Source: Apteryx mantelli
Lineage: Eukaryota; Chordata; Aves; Apterygiformes; Apterygidae
NCBI RefSeq assembly: GCF_036417845.1
Contig: NC_089985.1
Location: 28,788,583-28,852,582 of the forward strand
Direction of reading: 5' to 3'
DNA: 64,000 bases
The position numbers and the translations under genes are program-made. Shown here one piece after another: positions 36,720 through 48,500 of this stretch (the stretch's first letter is position 1; the number at the start of each line of letters is the position of its first letter). Under the pieces are notes generated by a model. The model made no database searches and had not been told where the DNA came from. It was given only the letters and a program-made list of their open reading frames with translations.

Positions 36720-36830
36720 CCACCCACGTTAAGTGGCAACACGCAGGCAGACGTAGAGACTAGAGGAAGCACGTGCTCCCGACGGGTTTTGCCTCTACGT
36801 CAGCTGATGAGCAATTACTGAAACTGCAAA
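36720..36830. promoter_or_regulatory. E-box and CRE-like cluster within an inverted repeat
   Basis: A perfect 9-bp inverted repeat, GACGTAGAG (36750-36758) and CTCTACGTC (36793-36801), brackets the 10-bp palindrome AGCACGTGCT (36768-36777), which contains a CACGTG E-box. The right arm forms TACGTCAGCTGA, a CRE-like half site touching a CAGCTG E-box. CpG count is raised over the flanks. Enhancer function is inference. Confidence 0.35.
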
Positions 36831-37773
36831 CTTCTAGCACTGCTCTTGCTTTCTCAGACTGTAAATAAAAGCACAGCTGTTGCATTTAGGAGACCAGAAC
36901 AGAATCTATGCAAAGAATACAGTTTACAAACAATTTAGCAACTGAATGGATATAGCTCCCAAATTATCATGCCAGCTGGAGCGTTTCAGAAAGTGTTTAG
37001 AAAGAAGTACACAAAACTACTTCTCTTTCTTACTTCAGTACTAGCCACAATCGTTCTGACTTCAGTGAGAAATCAAGATGAGAGCCTCTTACTTCTTGGC
37101 ACTTCTCTGATAAGCAACAGAAGAGACCAGAAAAGAAATTATTGCGACAAAGCTGTGGTTACTTGGGAGTCTGTGGTCATTCCTCTCTTCCACGCTACCG
37201 ACAGTTAGGATTTCACAGTGTAGGGGCAGAACATGTCTTCTCTTGCTCAAGGTGCAGAATAGTTTCCCCTTAGCCCTTAGCAATATGGAGTCCACCACAC
37301 ACACCCATCAGCTAGCTCTGATTCACTTGGAAAAGATGTGTGTATGTGGCACGTATGTCCTAGTCAGCTAATTTATGTTATGTTGACCAATTAACCAGTG
37401 CTGGCACATGTGGCCATCTCATGCATCTCCTGCACCCAAAACCAGTAGGAGGACAAGCAAGTTAAAATAATTCAGTGTATAAAACCATTTATATCTTTGT
37501 GGGGCTGTTTATAAGAACTGAGCAATGCCAAAGACATTTTAAAGCTACCCTTTTACTGTGCCTGGATGATTGTGGTATTACTAGGTTTTTTACTGTTATT
37601 AAACATATATGTTAGTGCCCAAAGGTCTCAGTCACTAGCAGAGACCCTTTGTGTTGGATACTGCATAAACACAGGCTACCTATTTCCTGCCAGGCTCACA
37701 GTCCATTTGACCAGGACATTTTTATTGCATTTACTAAGCTATAAAATGCAATATATTAGTTAAACCCCTATGT

Positions 37774-37991
37774 CGCTGATGGTGAACCTGCCGCACAAAG
37801 GTTAGAAGTGGCACATGGTGCTACTGTCGACGGTACGCAAGCGCAGGTAAAATGGCCAAGGCTGTGGAAAGCCACTGATTGATTGCCGCAAGAAGCAGAA
37901 GCAAAGAGAGTGACCAGGAGGAATTAGGGATAAGGGGAGGGGAGAAGGGGGAGATGTTTGCCCAGGACATGAAAAATGTTCTCCATCACTG
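37774..37991. mobile_element. Possible hAT-type MITE
   Basis: The left edge CGCTGATGGTGAACCTG (37774 on) and the reverse complement of the right edge, CAGTGATGGAGAACATTT (from 37991), resemble each other and the terminal inverted repeat of some hAT elements that begin 'CAGTGATGGCGAACC'. The 218-bp interior has no ORF. An 8-bp target duplication is not visible at these edges (CCCTATGT versus ATTTATTC), so either it has decayed or the call is wrong. Confidence 0.35.
37927..37951 (+). other. Potential G-quadruplex motif
   Basis: Four G runs (3, 4, 4 and 5 G) are separated by ATAA, A and AGAA, which fits the canonical G3+N1-7 pattern. It lies within the candidate hAT-like element. Confidence 0.5.
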
Positions 37992-39784
37992 ATTTATTCC
38001 CTTCCATCTATCTGCGGGCTTTCCCCAAACTGACATTTAATTTCAAGGCTCAGAAAATATGTTTATTTCTAGCTGGCTGAGCACACAACAAAAGGTGCAG
38101 CAATAAAGTTAAATAGAGCAGGAGATCTTTAATTTATCACCACGGAGCCAAAGAAACAAAACATCTCAGGGGCTGTGGAGTTTGTGGCACCTTTCAGAAC
38201 ATGTCAGGCCTAACCACTTGCTTGCAAGTAAGCGGAGCAGACACTGGTGAGCCGGTATTACTACCAAGCAAAAGCCTCCCAGGCGCACAGCTCTAGGAAA
38301 CACTGAACACAGCTGAGGCTGGGATGGGGAGAACAGAAGAAGCATTTGCAGTTCCTGCGTCTTTGAAGTGGTCCACAGCCTGATTTGAAGCAGCCTGAAA
38401 AATGGCCGCATTCTTCTCCTTATCCACAGCCTCCAGATTCGGTCAAGGAAAGATGTAGTGTTGGGCAGCTTATTTTTGCTATGTTATTATTGTATTAACC
38501 ACCTGTTACCCCAATTGAGAGGATCTGCCAACTTTCCAGACATTGTTCTGGTACAAAAGGACTGGCTGTGGCTCCAAAGCAGATCTCCAGACTTTAGTAA
38601 AAGAGACAACCCAAAACCAAACAAAAAACAAAAGCAAAGAAAAACATACAAACACACCACATTATTCTGCTCAAGATCTCCTGTATTCACAGTTTTTCTC
38701 ATATCAGCTTGACCAAAAAACCCAAAGATCTAGATGTACATGTGCTGTCTGCTTGCAGCTTTTGGTCTACTATTGCTCATGGTTTTCCTGCCAGTGACTG
38801 ATCTAATGTAATCTGTTTAGCTGGCAAGCAAGCATTAGTCAGCTCCTTCCCCATGTATTTTCCTCCCTCTACATCTAGAAACCGCAAATGCCCTAGAAGA
38901 TTTTGGGTTGTTTGCATGTATTTACAACAGAACAAATACATCATCACAAAATCAACATCCCCTGCTGCACCTTGCTTAAGCCCATCCCACAGCAAAGACC
39001 AAACAGAAGGTAAATCCTTGTTCTGAAACAGGAATTTATATAACAGGAATATAACATGTCAGTTATATGTATTTTATGTGGGAAATTCTCTTCCCAAGGG
39101 CATTTGAACCTGTAAAGTTTGGTTTCCTGCTGGAAACTCTCTTCTTACAGGAAAATCAAACTAAAAGCAAGGTTTGACTTTTTGTAGAATGGGGTGCTGG
39201 AAAAGGTTTCTTTTTGCTTTACTCTTTTCCCAATGAACTGAGGCATATAAGAAAAAGCTTCAGCAACTAACAAAACCCACAGCAGTGTATAACTGTAGAG
39301 CAGAACTGCCCAGGTAGGTGATCGAGAATAAACAGGAAATGCCTAAGATTTTTCCATCTATGTCCCTCACAGTACTTTGATTTTGTGGAAGCTTTTTCCT
39401 ACAAGAGACACTTTCTTCTACTAATTTACTGAATGTAAACCACAGCTATCAGCAAAGTGGTTCAAACCGTGCTGTGAAATCACAGTGATGTATAATTGTC
39501 TAGGAACAAAAAGCATTATACAACCTTCAGAACTCTTTCTGATCAAGGTGAGAGCCCACATTTTTTCTGGAGACAGAGCTGTATTATATACATATCTGTA
39601 TTTACAAAAAGATGTAGCTCTTACTCACCCACTACTGAAAGAAATAGCAGTCAAATTTGGCTGACACTGAAGCAAACATCTCAAAATTGGGGGGAAGGGG
39701 TGACAGAGGGCTCAAGACCTCTGTAATTTGTGGCACCTAAAACCTCGGTTTTACATCTTCTTCACATATACGTCCAGACTCATA

Positions 39785-39990
39785 GGTCATAGAAAAATCA
39801 CAGGGAAATGGAGCTGGGAGGAACCACAGGCAGATATCTAGACCACCACCCTCTGCACCAGGCCAGTGGTGACTCAAAGAGGTCTTTCCCATCTAGCAAT
39901 TCTTTCCTAGGACTTGTGGCTGCTTCCTAAAGTTGTCCTTCTCATGAACTGATTAACTCTGATTCTGCTTATTTTAAGCTATTTCAAACT
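39785..39990 (-). mobile_element. Decayed CR1 3'-end fragment
   Basis: The order of landmarks follows the CR1 3' region in reverse orientation: CATAGAAAAATCACAGGGAAATGG (the tail, 'catagaatcacagaat'), AGCTGGGAGGAACC ('gttggaagggacc'), GATATCTAGACCACCACCCTCTGCACCAGG ('atctagtccaaccccctgctca'), and further on CTTATTTTAAGCTATTTCAAACTG. Divergence is high, so this is an old insertion unrelated to the young copy at 57.5 kb. Confidence 0.55.
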
Positions 39991-41084
39991 GAACTGTTGT
40001 GCTATAAAGAGCAGAATTTCAGCCAAGAGCCGAATTATATCTACTGCCACCAAGCAATTGTCTGCCATCTTTTAAAAAGATGAGGGCCTGCCAACCTCAG
40101 GAGACCAGTTCTGTCACGAAAAATAGGAATGAAGGTCCAAGAACGCCAGTCAGCACAGTGCATGGTCCTGTTGGAGAAGCAGGAGTGTTTCTTGTGCCAA
40201 CTTGAGTGGGTAGGAGGGGTTTTTAACGTAATTCTGGAAGAAAATTTTACTGACAAATTCAAAGTATCGCAGTAAACTGTCCACATCACAGTTCACTGTA
40301 CCCAAATGATGTCATTAATATGGGACTATGAGAGAAAAGGAAAAGAAATAAAAGGAAGAAAAAGAAATAAAAGAAATAAAACTGCAAAACAAAAATTTAA
40401 AAAAGGAACATGGAAGAAAATTACTGTCAGAACATAAAGCTTTTTGTGCCAGTATGTCATGTTTGTTCCAACACGCTTCTGAGCAAAGCAAGGTCTTCTC
40501 TGCACTTCCCAGCGGTGCCCCTAGAGCTGCATCTGTCAGAGGTGGCTGCTGTGTGCTATACTGTCTCCAGGGTGGGAATACGATGCAGGCAGAGGAAAAG
40601 GAGGGATTATGGGAGCTGACTGGGCATCCTGCACTATGGCAATTCAAGGCCTATGAGCAACCCGAGGCTAGATTAGATTGTCCTCTGGCCTTGATCCAGC
40701 TCAGACCCAAGGCTGCAGCAGCCTCTGGAGCAGAATATAGACAATCAGAAACACAACGGTTGTATCACTGCAGCCCAGGATTATCCCCTGTCTTCCAAAA
40801 GCACATTTGGTGCTACTACCCCCTCGCGCACACTCTCTCTCGGCATTGTTTAGCAGACTTTCCTGGTAATGCACTGAGAAAAGAGACTGTTTCTAATACG
40901 GAACATTTCACAACAGCATTCCAATTATGTGGTACTGATCAGATGCCAGTTATGTATCATTAAGTATTGTGTTTGGATAGTAAATCGGGCAGACTCAGCT
41001 AAAATAACACAGCTTGTTTTACTAAGTCTTTATGTAAATAAAACTATTGTGCTTTTCTGACTCTATACTTATTGCTTCTCCCTA

Positions 41085-41150
41085 TGGGCCAGATTCTGCC
41101 TTTCCTCTACTCAGGAGAAACTAATTTCATAAGTTTTTCATTAATTTCAC
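41085..41150 (+). repeat. Possible ancient amniote repeat fragment
   Basis: GGGCCAGATTCTGCCTTTCC followed by CTCAGGAGAAACT resembles an old dispersed repeat of reptiles and birds beginning 'gggccagattctgctctcag'. Short and matched from memory. Confidence 0.35.
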
Positions 41151-44100
41151 AATGTACATTTCACAACATACAATACTCACAAATTTGACCTTTCTCCAGC
41201 CATTTTCTGTGAAACCTCTCTCATTCTCTGTGAGATACAACCATTTCTTCATCACTTTCCCTGCAGGCAGAATGAAAGGGACATAGATTGTATGTCATTT
41301 ACTTCCGGAAATAAGAAATGTTTCCCCAGCTCCTAATACAACACTATGCCACATCAAGGACCCAGAAGGACCCGTGAAGCTCTTTTTGGCTATCAAACTG
41401 CAAATGTAGTTCATAGTCAGTATAAGCTGTAGATATGTGGCATATCAGTCAACTTTGTAACTGAACAAATACAAGTCAATGGAAAATGAAATAAAAATCA
41501 GTTTAAATTAGGAAGTCACTCACTAGTAACTATTGCCAAACCAAGCAAGTTCTCATACATTCCCCAAAATCAACAGGCACAGATGTCTAATCTGTACTAA
41601 CCCCCTTCTACAAATCTCAATTGAAAAAATGAACATATCTGGCTTATTGGAGGGGCTGCCTTTATTTACAGAAGTCAGTGAGTTGGATCAACCAAACTCT
41701 ACAGAACATATGTTTTCTCCAGGAGACTTGCCTATGCAGATTTCTATAGGCAGTGCCAACAGCCAGTTAAGAAAGTCTGCAATAGCTTGCAGAATTATGA
41801 AAGTCTTCAAGGAACACAACATAAAGAAATCTAATGTTAAGACTGGCTACTAATACCATGAGTCAGATTACATTGTTTACACATCTAATAACCATGAAAA
41901 ACTTCTGAGTACAAGAATTTCAAAAATATGCGTGCACAGGAGAAATAAATAAATATAGGAGAAACTGTTTGCATGTGTCTTATGCCATACAGAAGGCTAC
42001 TGAACATGCAGCTACCTCGACACTGGTAAGCGTCCATTTGTGTGCACAGCTGGGGCAATAGGTAACTGGCTTCTCCCTATATGGGTGCTGCTTTCCAAAG
42101 TGAAAGCTTACTTTGAGGAGTTGATGCTGGAAATGCAGGAGACCAATCACAAAACACACAGCAAAATCCTTCCTCACAAGTGTAACCTCAAAATTGCAAA
42201 CTGAGTGACCATTCTTGGAAATGAATGTGACTTGGCAAGTATGGTATTTACAGCTGTAAGGTAAATTAGATCTCAAGCAGACTCTGCTTTATATCAAGAA
42301 TCATTTGTCCCATCTGTCCAATGACAAAAATTCAGCATAAGCATTGCATTAGGCTCACTCAGTCTACTCATAAATCCTTAAGTCATCACCTAATATGTCC
42401 ACATTTAGTCAAAATACACGCCACTTGAGGGATGTGTTGGGATGTATTCGATACATGCTTCAATGTACTCTCCAAGCAGAATTGTGGGTAGACATCTTGC
42501 CTAAATGTCGGTAGCTAAGGGTGGTGGAATCCCCCAAAAATTGCTTAATACACAGAGTCAGTGAGACTGTCATTGGAGATGCATGCAGAAAAGGAAGAGA
42601 TGATGAAAATAAGTGTCCATATGCTTTAAAATACCCATTCTGAAATGGTCATGCATCAGTTCAGATTGTCCATTACCCAGATGAACGGTATAGTTAGTTT
42701 AATGTCTATTCCCTTCTGTTCACACCTTCTGCACGTCTCTGTCTCAAACACTTCCTCATTTCCTGACCACCAAATCTCCAATTATTTCACATTCAAGTTC
42801 CGCCATATAATTAACTTTTGACTTCTGCTCACCATTAACCAGCCTTTGATTTTCTCCTTCCATGCTTGTCTTGCATTTTGCCTTGCAGAAAAAAAATGTT
42901 ACACTATGCCACCTGCAAGACAGTAAGTGCATCATCCAAATGTCCTGCAACTCGAAAGGGAAAAGAAAGTTTTCAGCACCTGTTAGAATTAACCTTTCAG
43001 ACAAAACACTCTCCCTTGATAATACATAGTATTACATGCCAAATCCTTAGGTCTCAATTTAAGATGATAAATGTGTGACTCCAATCAAGTCAAATTTATA
43101 TCAAGCTAGGATTTTGCATCCTACCAGGGTATATTTTGCTACAGTTTTTGCTACTGTACAGGCAGTAATATTGACAGAGGAAATATAATGATTCTCAATT
43201 TTATTCATGTTATGTCAGGTAAGTCAGTAAAGAGACTGTTTTGTGGATATCTGCTCACAGTCCTACAGCAATTATAAAAACAGTTCATACAGAGCAATAC
43301 TTGATGTATTTTCAACTATTTTTAGTGCCATTTGCAAATTAGGAAATATGGAACCACCATATTTCCCAATCATTCTGGGGATTTTGGATAGACATGTTAT
43401 ATTCTGGTTGTAACAAAACACAACTCAGGATAGTTTTGCTTTGCTGCTACTGCTAAGTCATTTCACTCAAAATATGTGCTGCTAGAGATTTTAGCACATC
43501 TCATACTCAGATGTAATATTTCAAGCAGATTTGATAAAACCATTCGGTTTTAAAACATAGTATTTCTGAATTGTGGATATTATTTGTTAACTGAACCACT
43601 TCAAAGTAGAATATACATTTTATACAGGATTTGTCTGATTTACTTGTCTCAAGAATAGGAAATACTGAAATATCTTTTGAAAATTTTTTCATGCACAACA
43701 AAGAAAATTGTTATTCCAGAGTGCATGATGAAACATGGGAAAAGATGCTGAAATAAAGTATGAGAAAGCACAAATTCTCACCTGTATCCAGCAGACATTA
43801 CATTCATTTCCTTAGGCGGCATCCTAAATATCTGCTAGAGAGCTACTATCTAAAGTTTAGTCAAAAGCATGCTACATACTACCAAGGAGTAAACATCTGG
43901 AAACTTCTGCTGCATCCAGTATGTTGGGTCACAAGTTTTGTTCCAGGAACCTACACCAGGCACATGGGGTAAGTCTCCTGAGAGCTGAGCCAGTGTTTGC
44001 TGCAGGCAGCTGGAGCATTTCCAGTGCCCTCAGTGGGCACCACATCTGCTTGCAGAGAGGCCAGCAGTGCACTGGCCTGCACAGAGACAGGCCACCAGGA

Positions 44101-45069
44101 CAGTTTGGAGGCAGGGGTGGTGGTGAGCAGACCGTTCTGGTTGCTTCATCTGTCAGTTGAAGTCAGCAGTAGCCACCAAGACTCTGTGAAAGATTTGGAA
44201 GATGCATTTGCTGATGATGGTAAAGCAGTTGCAATGGAAAGCATTACTAAAGCATGAAGCATTACTGTGTTGTCTGACTTCCAAAGAGCTTTAGTGAAGT
44301 TCTGGACTGACTTTGGTTAAAATGTGTTAGACCTAGGCAAAGAACCCCATTAGTGTTTGGAAAGGATATCTGTCCTTTAAAAATGTTCTCATTTTGTTTG
44401 ACAACTGTAATCTTCCTGCACTGTTTTATTGTAACACACACATGAAACCAGTGAAGCAGAAGGAGGCCTTTTTCCGTAGGAAACATGGAAATAATTTCAG
44501 CTGAAAAAAAAAAAGGTCATTCAGACAGCATGGTCAAAACCTCTATTCCAAGGACAAATGAAACCAAGAAAGAGGAAAGGTTAAAAAGAACTTAAAACCT
44601 AACAGGAAAAGTCAGGGTCTCTATCTTTTGGACATGCATTAAATATAATACTGAAATGCATTTATTCTTTTAATAGCTTAACTTACTGTACGTTGCAAAC
44701 CTGTTTTTTTTTTCCTTTTTTACTGAGTGGAAACATTTGTAAACAAAATCACAGACTCGGCAAAAACATCCATCTGGATCTCATGCTGCACAAGGCTGAA
44801 GGAGTGGGATGTTCATGGCAGTGTGGGTTCGCACAGAACAGAAGACAGTGCCAGACAGCGATTGTATTTCTGAATTGGCTTTCTCAAATTAGACATTTGC
44901 TTCTAATCACAATTGTCAAGCTGTAATAAAACAAGAAAAATAAGAGGCTTTAAACAATGCAGTACAGCTATGTAAAAGTTTTCTTTTACTTCATAAAACC
45001 TTGCCCTCAAATCTTTCTTAGGTAAGGAAAATGAATAAAGACACCCGGAGTTTTCAGCTGCTTCTCAGA

Positions 45070-45250
45070 ATAGCCAATGGTGTAAGTTTGCTACCAGGCA
45101 AGTCATTTTTTAATCTATGCCTCTGTTCCCCAAGTTGTAACAGTCTCACATAACAGTTGTGACAGGTCTGAAGAGCTTCATTAGCTTTGGGTACTCATGT
45201 GCTGAAAAGTTTAGAGAGACTTCAGTAATGGAGAAAAGGCATGAGAGCAT
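45070..45250 (+). mobile_element. MIR-like SINE fragment
   Basis: CAGGCAAGTCATTTTTTAATCTATGCCTCTGTTCCCCAAG lines up with MIR 'gggcaagtcacttaacctctctgtgcctcagtttcccca', followed by GTTGTGACAGG and GTGCTGAAAAGTTTAGAGAGACTTCAGTAATGG, which resemble the 3' part ('gttgtgagga', 'gtgctcagat'). It is heavily diverged; the limits are approximate. Confidence 0.5.
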
Positions 45251-46339
45251 CAGGTACTATCCATATTCACCAAGAAGAGGATGCAGCAGTAAATAGAACA
45301 CAATGAAATCTATAATGTACTCAAAATACATGGCCATGAAGAGGTACAGATCAGTTCAAAAGAAATGGTAACTTCAAACTGTACTACACTTTTATTTTGC
45401 ACATCTTTCACAGTGAAAAGAATCTGTTTAGCCTGGGGCCTTGGCATTTTGTCATCTGCCAAGTGAAAAAAAAAAAAGCCACAAAATCATGTAAAAGTAA
45501 TTTAAGTATCAGCAAGTGCAGTATTGAAAGAGCATGGTGGTATTTCTTCAGAAAGGCATCTGTAGTGGAGGAGAAGCTAGGCTACAGCCCATTTGCTATG
45601 CCTTGTGCTGCTTACTTCCATGCCTCACACCAGCAGCAGAATTCATTCCACCAGGCACACGGCTCAGTACATGCAACTTCTCACAACATCCTCCCTGCAG
45701 CCACCTGGGGAATAAGCAACAACTCACTTGAGCATGGAACATTTGTAAATTAGCATATAGTAGCCAAGCGCAGCAGTAAGAAGCTACTAACTATCTTTTT
45801 CCCTGTCCCAGTTACTGAATTCCTGAGGGCAAGCAAAATAGCTTACAGCTGATGGAGGTCTGAAGGCCTGCCTATGAATCATTCCTGGTCTCTCGAGCAT
45901 CCTGAGTCATCTTCATTGTGAACAAAACAATGTTACTTATTTATTGCCCATCACTGTAGCATCTGGGTGCCATGCAGAGCTTAAAATCAATATGCTGGCA
46001 GGCAGAGCAGTAGAACGCAGGCTCTAGACTATGTCAGATGGTTGTTAGATGTCGTTGTTAGCACCAGCTCTTCTGCTTTGCTTGGGCTTTTCCTTTGGCT
46101 GCTGTCACTCTGGCAGCTGCAGTAACCGTTTCTGCATTTGCCCTTGCTCTCCCACTGCCTGAGGACCTGGGTGAAGTCAGTGAGAACGCCGAGCCGAGAC
46201 CTCAGCCTCGGAGATAAGCAGAAGGCAAAACCTGGGGACAAGTGCTATGGGGTTTGTTGGTAACATAGCTCCAACTGCTGCCATGTTATCCGCTGTCATT
46301 TTCATATCATCATGTCAAAGCTAGTTACCAGTTTCTTTT

Positions 46340-46410
46340 GTTTATATACACATACATATATGTTATATATATATATAAAATATATATGTGTACATCATTT
46401 ATATGTATTT
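46340..46410. repeat. TA/CA-rich simple repeat
   Basis: Alternating TATATACACATACATATATG and (TA)n units with interruptions. Microsatellite-like. Confidence 0.75.
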
Positions 46411-48224
46411 TAAAGGGAACTGAGGTTTTTGTTGGCAGCTACCCCATTTACCTTTAACCAGATAATCCCATTTATTCACTTAGTTTTTCACATGATTATG
46501 TGAGTAGTTAGAGAGCTGCTTTTTCTCTAAACAAATTCTTCTGCATTTCCTTTGGCAATGTTTCTCTCCTACATAAACAAAAAAAAACATGTAGAGAATA
46601 TTTATTTACTGAAAAAAGGCAACATACTATACTGAGAGTGTATCAAGAGATTTTCACAATTTGACATCTTTAATCTTATTAATTTTTATTTGTTGGATTT
46701 AAGTTTCTCAACCATCAGATTTCAGGTCAATTAAGATATATACTGCAAGGTACAGATGTCTTTAAAAATGTGCTAAGTATCTGCAAAAACTGGGCTGCAA
46801 AACAATAGAGCAGCAACCTTTATAATACTTTGGGTACTTCTTGCTTCTAGCAAGTCTGAAAAATAAAAATCTCACCAAGTTTCAGTAACTCACGTACTTG
46901 GGGTATCTCAGTTTTGGAGTGCTCTGCATGAATATTTATGATTTGTTTCTAGAACTGCTCAGTCCTGCTGAGTTTAATGGAAATCTGCAAGTGAATGTTA
47001 CATTCAAACATATCAACAAATCTCCCAGTTAATCACACATACACATACAAATAAGTCAAAGCACTCCAGACTTGAGGATACTCAAAAAATTTGGACCTGA
47101 AGAAGTCCAGTCCTCAGAAGACACACTAAGAACCCACAAATATGAGGCCATTCTCCACATGTAAATACAAGAAATCCTACTAGCTATTCTCTGGGCTTTT
47201 CAAGCCTGGAGATCAAGCAACCATTTAAAACTGTTGAGCAAAACCAAAATTTCAACAATAAAAGAAAGAATCCTATGAGATAGGCAAAAGGAATTTTTTG
47301 CACTTTTTTCTTTTAATTTTCTTTTCTCCTTACTTCCTTGCTTTAAACAACGTGACCCCTGTTCTCATATGTTTTATTGCAGATACCTGTAAAACAACGA
47401 ATAACTTAGCATAGGAGCTTTAAAAGGGCGCCCAGAAGAAATACAGCTGGAGGAGCCCTGAGATCCCTGTGGAGAAGTGGCAGCAATTTGGAAAGGGACT
47501 GTGTTGGCAGATAGCTCCGTCAAATCTCTAAATTCTGTTCCCACATGAATACATCATTGTTTAACTTCTCTCACAGAGGAGAGTTTAGGCCCTAGTTGTA
47601 GAATTTATTTGTTTTTAACAACTGCTTTTGTCTGTATTTAATTTCGTTAGCACACAAAATGTACTGTCACCTGAAGCAACTGTCATGCTATGTGTTGGTT
47701 CTAAAGGCAGCACAGGGTTAACTGGTTTGGAATAAAGTTTTCTGTAAAAAGCTACTAGACAAGAACGTGAGAAATGGAGACACTTCTCAAGAATACAGTT
47801 GCATTATACAGAATCTTCCATCCATTTATCAATGTGTCTTGCACGAAGATAAAACACTATTTGAAGAACACACCGAGTGAATATAATTTTAGAAGAGCCT
47901 GCTCACTTATAACTTGCTGTTTCATGCAGCCAGAGTGCTGACTTACCGTCAGCCAGCAAAGCAAGGGTGATACCGCTGGTGAGTAATAGCAGCAAAAAAA
48001 GCTTTGTCAGTACATTAAATAATTAAGCCACTTCAAACTACCATTAAGAAATGCAGGAGAAAAAAGTTCTCTGATCTCTTTGCTTAACAGGCAACTCCTG
48101 CATGCTCCTGCAGTGCAGAGGTTGTCCAAGGAACCAGGGAAAAGGGAACAAATTAGAGAGTGCGGTAATAGAATAGGCATGTAAATAAGAAACAAGCTAC
48201 ACTTTCCCTAATGATTCCCAGTGA

Positions 48225-48500
48225 CTGTGTCAGCATCCCCTTTCCACACACAGGCAAGATACCCTGCAGCGGGGCATCGCTTCTCTGCATATCATCTCCC
48301 CCGCCATGGACTCCCCCCGTCCCGCCCGGGACCGGCAGCCTGGACCTGCAGGGGCCGGCATAGCCGAGTGCGTCTCCGCCGCTCGGACGCCGCCTTCGAG
48401 GGAGCTCCATGCTCCGTGCTCGCTCCCCAGAGGCACCGCCACGTCGCCCGATTTCGCAGATCGTTAGGGAGCCGCGCGGATGGGCAACCTCTAGACCGTT
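48225..48500. promoter_or_regulatory. Isolated CpG-rich island, possible unannotated promoter
   Basis: About 275 bp with dense CpGs (for example GTCCCGCCCGGGACCGG and CTCCGCCGCTCGGACGCCGC) stands alone in AT-rich intergenic DNA about 42 kb upstream of PTGFR. Open frames run on both strands but I recognise none. The perfect inverted repeat GTCCCG-CCC-GGGAC-type sequence lies near 48319-48333. It could be the promoter of a long non-coding RNA or an orphan CpG island; orientation cannot be told. Confidence 0.45.

Larger units (their letters stand above)
27531..37773. other. Intergenic DNA, no gene recognised
   Basis: No recognisable exon. Two CpG-containing patches (27950-28075 and 32970-33075) stand out against AT-rich flanks. 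Other items: a 21-nt palindrome with a preceding duplication at 29291-29342, a T13 run near 31230, a short repeated unit at 34592-34628, and an E-box/CRE-like cluster at 36720-36830. Open frames are short with no family resemblance. Confidence 0.6.

Noticed and set aside
37566-37763. Plus-strand 65-codon ATG frame with a signal-peptide-like N-terminus
   Set aside because: Short, no family match, and hydrophobic starts arise easily in T-rich DNA.
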